This document shows positions 59,807-64,000 of a DNA stretch of 64,000 bases, in pieces (the first letter of the stretch is position 1; the number at the start of each line of letters is the position of its first letter). The stretch covers positions 7,924,001-7,988,000 of the forward strand of contig NC_089739.1 in the NCBI RefSeq assembly GCF_035083965.1, written 5' to 3'. The position numbers were made by a program, and so were the translations under genes. The notes under the pieces were generated by a model that saw only the letters and a program-made list of their open reading frames with translations, was not told where the DNA came from and did not search any database. This DNA comes from Branchiostoma lanceolatum. Its lineage: Eukaryota; Chordata; Leptocardii; Amphioxiformes; Branchiostomatidae.

Positions 59807-60564
59807 GTTTGAGTGATGTGTCGGTACCATAAAATTGTCAATTGGTGAGAAAATTAGTACAAAGACGTAAAACAACAGTTTCGTCGTTGATACAGGTATT
59901 TTGGGAGCTGCATATCAACTAACAGTAGCCTACATTGTAGGATCTACAGAGATTGTGCTAAAACTATAAACAGGTTTTCCTGTGTACAGTTGAAAAAAAC
60001 TTGTCAGAGTCTACCAGATAGAGAGGCTCATCAATGGTCATGATAACGTTTTCCTAATACTCGGTTGGTTTGGTCAGATTCCAAAAGCACCAGATAGTTG
60101 TACATGTGTAAAAGAAGCAACGGCCCAAAAAAGTCCCCCCAAATCTACATAATTTCACCTTTTCACAGGTTGACAATATCCATGTTCCTATGTGTAAACA
60201 GCTTTCCAACTTTGATATTTATACAATCCAGACAATGTTGTAGAGCCTACAGTCTAACATACAGACACTGAACACTACACCAAGTTTTCTTAAGTTATCA
60301 TCTTGACAGAATGTTTCACTCTTAAAACGTCGCATCGAATGGTTTCCTATCTTTGTCTCAAGTTTACAAAAATAAAGTGATGTTTATGTACGTTGTGAAC
60401 TTCTTCTACAGTTTGTAATTGTCAAACACTTCATGCATACAATGGTCTAAAAGGTGACAATGTGTTAAAACTATACGGCTTTGTGTCAATGATGTTAAAA
60501 CTGCAATGCTACATATAATCAATATTTACATTCAAATCTGCCACATTCTTTTTTTCCCAATGGC

Positions 60565-61010
60565 TTAACATGTACAAGTACATTTCATTCACTAACCTTC
60601 TAAATGCTGACCTATGTTACATTCTAATAAATCTGACGCATGGAGGAGCCCATAGTTAAGCAGGTATCGAGTCCCATGGGACAATTCATTTATCTTCTAG
60701 GGGAAGAAAGGAGGCTTGCTTCCATCAGAAGCAGATTTTTCCTATCAAGAAACCTGTCAGTGAAATGGTTTTCCCTGTGTTTCATTAACATGTACAAGTA
60801 CATTTCATTCACTAACCTTCTAAATGCTGACTTATGTTACATTCTAATAAGTCTGACGCATGGAGGAGCCCATAGTAGCATGATGGTTAAGCAGGTATTG
60901 AGTCCCAGGGGACAATTCATTTATCTTCTAAGGAAGAAAGGAGGCTAGCTTCCATCAGAAGCAGATTTTTCCTATCAAGAAACCTGTCAGTGAAATGGTT
61001 TTCCCCGTGT
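60565..61010. repeat. Tandem duplication with a period of about 220 bp
   Basis: TTAACATGTACAAGTACATT and everything up to GTGAAATGGTTTTCCC occur twice in a row, starting at 60565 and 60785. The second copy carries an extra 10-nt insertion (near AGCATGATGG). The high identity suggests a recent duplication. Confidence 0.9.
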
Positions 61011-62891
61011 TTCGCCACCCAGCCTTTGACTGCATTATCTTACAACTCTTCTTTATTTAGTTGTTTGTTTGTTTGTTAAACTTGTTTGTTTCAGTTTTAG
61101 GACTTTTATTTTTGTCTTTCTGTACATGTGCAGTGGACAGAGCCTCAGTATTCCTATTTTTAAGTTCTGTTTTTGGGGTATCCTGACATGGGCTTATAAC
61201 AAGTACCTGGACTTAGGCCCAACTTTTATTAGATCTGTGTCCATCAATTTTGAAGTAAAGAGAAATCAACATTTTGGGATCAGGAAATGGGATAGGTTGT
61301 GTTGAAATATACTTTTTAACCAAGAAGAAATGTACTTTTTGTAATCAGTCAAAATGTTCGGTGTGGGGTTGTGCATTGCTAAGTGCTTTCATGTACATAT
61401 GACGTACAAGGAAAGTTTTTGTAGCACCACTTTGTATTGGTCCTGATCTAGCAACATACATGTTACAGTACTAGATACGATTCTTTGTCTGCCACACATA
61501 CATGTACAACATGCGCATCCTTCCAGAGTATATAATACACACAAGACAGGAACTACTGCTGACATTTCTAGCAAGCAAGAGGAAAAGATTTTTTTTCATT
61601 TAGAGCAATTTGTACTAAGTACACTATACAATAGCTGTGCACCGACTTGAAGAATGATTCTTTGTCATGTCTTTTTTTCTTTCCACCCATCACTGATAAT
61701 TTGACAGCAGAGTCAAAGGTTTTTCCTACTTATGGTAATCCTCTCAGCAGCATCCATATTGAAATTTGATCTAATCTCATGATTTTTTAGTACATCAAAC
61801 TCATCAAAGTTTTATCTGCTTATTCTTTGCTTCAACTTGTAGTTTTACTTAGAGTCAACATTTAATGTTACCGTTCCAATTCACAATTACTGCCACTGGA
61901 TTCTTTTAACAGCAGGCTTTCTTATTTTTCTCCAGAAGACTGTTAAAAAAAATGACGAAGTACTGTTTTCAATATCATCAAGTCATACTATGATGTGTAT
62001 GTAATAACCTAAATAATGATTTTTCAGCCCTTCTCCTGGTCTGACACAAGCTTAATCAGTCCCTGACAGTGAGAGGTTGTGTAACACAGGCTATGTCTAT
62101 CTATAGGGTCGGTAGTGACGTCTATCCAGTTTTTCAATTGGTATGTTAGAATACCCCATTTTGCAGAATACAACCACTTTTAGTTTTAGACCATATTGTA
62201 GAATGGAGATTGTGTCAAAAATGCTGCTACTCGAGTAAAGGTAGACCTTCCACGAACATATGAATGGAATCTGACAGTGCACTAGCTAACAGTATCTTAA
62301 CAGCAAAATATGCATAATATTGTGCCTTTGTGCCTTAAATACACTTAGCCAATGGCTCTACCTTTTCCTCAAGAAGTATGACTTTTTTGACTGACACAGA
62401 TGAAAAAGTCCTTTTTGTAAATCGATAACTTACAACTCATATTTACTGAAAAACAATAAACACTTAAACAGTAACGAAATTCCTATCTTACACATAGATG
62501 TCAATCATAAAATTTTGGAAGCATGTAAAAAATCTTTTGTGTACAAAAAAATTGCATTCTTAATACATAAAAAGCAGCCGAGTTAGAAAAGCAAGGGGAA
62601 ATTTGTGGCAGTTCAACCTCAAAGAACGGCAGCTACGGCAGTTGAGAACAAACAATTTTACAAATCATCAGAGAACTCTATACTACATGTACTTCCTATT
62701 CTTATACAAAATATGTAGAGGTTTATCACTATTTACACCTTTATGACATGAACTGCTATAATAGCACAACTTAGCTCTATGATATTTGGGAAAATCTTCA
62801 ACATTCAGCAAGGAGATAATAACTTAAACAGCGTTTAGGTCTTCGTATGAGTATGTCCGTCTTATATTAATTCATTAAGGGATATTCCATG

Positions 62892-63459
62892 CTTAAAGGG
62901 GCATATTGTGACATGAACATAAAACAAAATTCTTTGTTTTTGATTATTTTTCTACATCATCAGTTGAATCTACCTTATTACACTGCACAGCAATATTCAT
63001 CACGTACGGATGCGACTTTGTAGTGTCGTGCGAACATCTTGAAAAGAATTATATACGCAATCCCCGCCGCCGCTTGAATTGGCCGCCATCTTGTCCAACA
63101 TCCCGACGAACCACCGAACACGCGATCGAACGCCCGACGTTCTGAAGTTTAGTCACTTGTGGTGATTTTCCTGTGACGCTCGAACTCCGACCATAACGGT
63201 CGATTCTGATTTTTCGTAGCGTTCTACGCTGGCTTATTTCCATTTTAAGTTGCGGGACGCAAGTTAATATGTAAATGAACCAGATTTTACACGTTTTGCG
63301 TTTTTCGTCGTTTGTTAATGGTGGAAATGTGACAAAATGACGGGAATATGTTGGAAATAAGTAACAAATAAGTTACAAATGTGAATCTTAGTGTAGATCT
63401 TTCAAATTCTTACTATTTGTAGTTTTTGCCCACCAGATTCTACAATATGCCCCTTTAAG
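62892..63459. mobile_element. 568-bp MITE with 18-bp perfect inverted ends
   Basis: CTTAAAGGGGCATATTGT at the left end is repeated exactly in inverse (ACAATATGCCCCTTTAAG) at the right end. The interior includes a GC-rich block with GCCGCCATCTTG. A clean target duplication is not visible. Confidence 0.8.
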
Positions 63460-63821
63460 ATTCATGGTCGGTCAGTTTTTTTCTTCAACAGTTGATCTAA
63501 AAGATGTTTGTCTTTAGAAAATTGCACGCTAAGGTAAAATTCCAGAAGTCTTAACCTGGAATGTGTCCTAACATAACAAAGGCAAGAATTCAGCACGGAA
63601 AAACGGCAAACTAAGTTAAGTTTTTGTCTTGCCTTATGACAAAAAATAACCCCCAATAAATTGTTATAATTACTCAGCTCCCTGTAACTACCTTTGAGCT
63701 AATGTAGGGGAGTCAAACTAACAAATGCAACAGTTAAAAAGTCGAGGGCTTCTGAGCTAGCTATGGCAAGGTCAGGGGACAAAGGTCAAGTTCAGAAGGT
63801 CAGGGTTTAGAGTTCAGTGAG

Positions 63822-63998
63822 TCACAGAAACCCTGAACCTAACTCTGCATATTCCTTTGGATGGTTGCCATGGAAACGTGACCCACTTCCTTCAGTTGAG
63901 TCGTTGCCATCTTGGAAGCTGTGATGTCTGCTACCCTTTGAACTTTCACCTTTGACATCTGACCCTTTATCCTCTCCACCCTCTCCACTTGGTTCTTC
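63822..63998 (-). CDS. Probable last coding exon of an unidentified gene, cut by the window edge
   Basis: On the minus strand an open frame enters from the right edge and runs 58 codons to a TGA at 63822-63824. It begins EEPSGEGGEDKGSDVKGESS and ends KEYAELGSGFL. It is hydrophilic, rich in Gly, Ser, Glu and Lys, and looks like a disordered C-terminal tail. No domain is recognisable. The absence of an in-frame start is expected for an internal or terminal exon. A chance open frame of this length is possible. Confidence 0.4.
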   Translation of the reverse strand, partial: EEPSGEGGEDKGSDVKGESSKGSRHHSFQDGNDSTEGSGSRFHGNHPKEYAELGSGFL

Positions 63999-64000
63999 TA

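Larger units (their letters stand above)
58741..63821. other. Noncoding stretch, possibly a long 3' UTR of the right-edge gene
   Basis: AT-rich sequence with no supported exon on either strand. It contains a (CAAA)n tract at about 59672-59688 and the repeats annotated separately here (59723-59806, 60565-61010, 62892-63459). If the fragment at 63822-63998 is a last exon, the right part of this stretch would be its 3' UTR. Confidence 0.45.

Overview
The window is animal nuclear DNA: multi-exon genes with GT-AG introns, tRNA-derived SINEs, a decayed non-LTR retrotransposon and many small inverted-repeat transposons. Protein sequences look like an invertebrate deuterostome, and the repeat mix fits a lancelet (Branchiostoma). 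That species-level call is inference, because no search could be run.

Layout. 1155-2386 (minus): the last exon of a GT4-type glycosyltransferase. 6376-22567 (minus): a complete 22-coding-exon SPAG1 gene (1070 codons), a dynein-assembly co-chaperone with three TPR units and an RPAP3-type C-terminal domain. 22568-23598: a shared head-to-head promoter interval. 23599-40307 (plus): an ADAM17/TACE-type sheddase with 21 coding positions (about 861 codons) and an extra tandem copy of exon 9. 42810-45087 (plus): a six-exon gene for a small secreted CULT-domain (cereblon-like) protein of 173 residues. 47400-55118: a transposon block, namely a 7.4-kb element with inverted ends holding a tandem duplication, a 247-bp higher-order satellite and a dead CR1-like LINE on the minus strand, followed by a 350-bp short relative with the same ends. 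55119-63821: repeats and noncoding DNA. 63822-63998 (minus): probably the last coding exon of a gene that runs off the right edge.

The most unusual signal is in the ADAM17-like gene. Exon 9 exists as two 96-nt in-frame copies separated by a 35-nt intron, which should force mutually exclusive splicing. In addition, at least six exon boundaries of this gene have degenerate tandem copies of the exon edge, with splice-site-like sequence, in the neighbouring intron. One of these is a 54-bp-period array in front of exon 10, and another is a 39-bp minisatellite that starts inside the last codons of exon 14. A similar echo sits next to SPAG1 exon 3. Other notable items are a foldback transposon family with 9-bp target duplications (three copies, one nested in a SINE) and a 179-bp palindrome carrying a hammerhead-ribozyme-like core on each strand.

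The genes are functionally unrelated. SPAG1 acts in cytoplasmic preassembly of axonemal dyneins, ADAM17 in cell-surface shedding, and the CULT protein is predicted to be secreted. I give exon boundaries because reading phase closes across every SPAG1 and CULT junction and across all ADAM17 junctions; the ADAM17 exon 14/15 junction closes in phase but its acceptor is weak.
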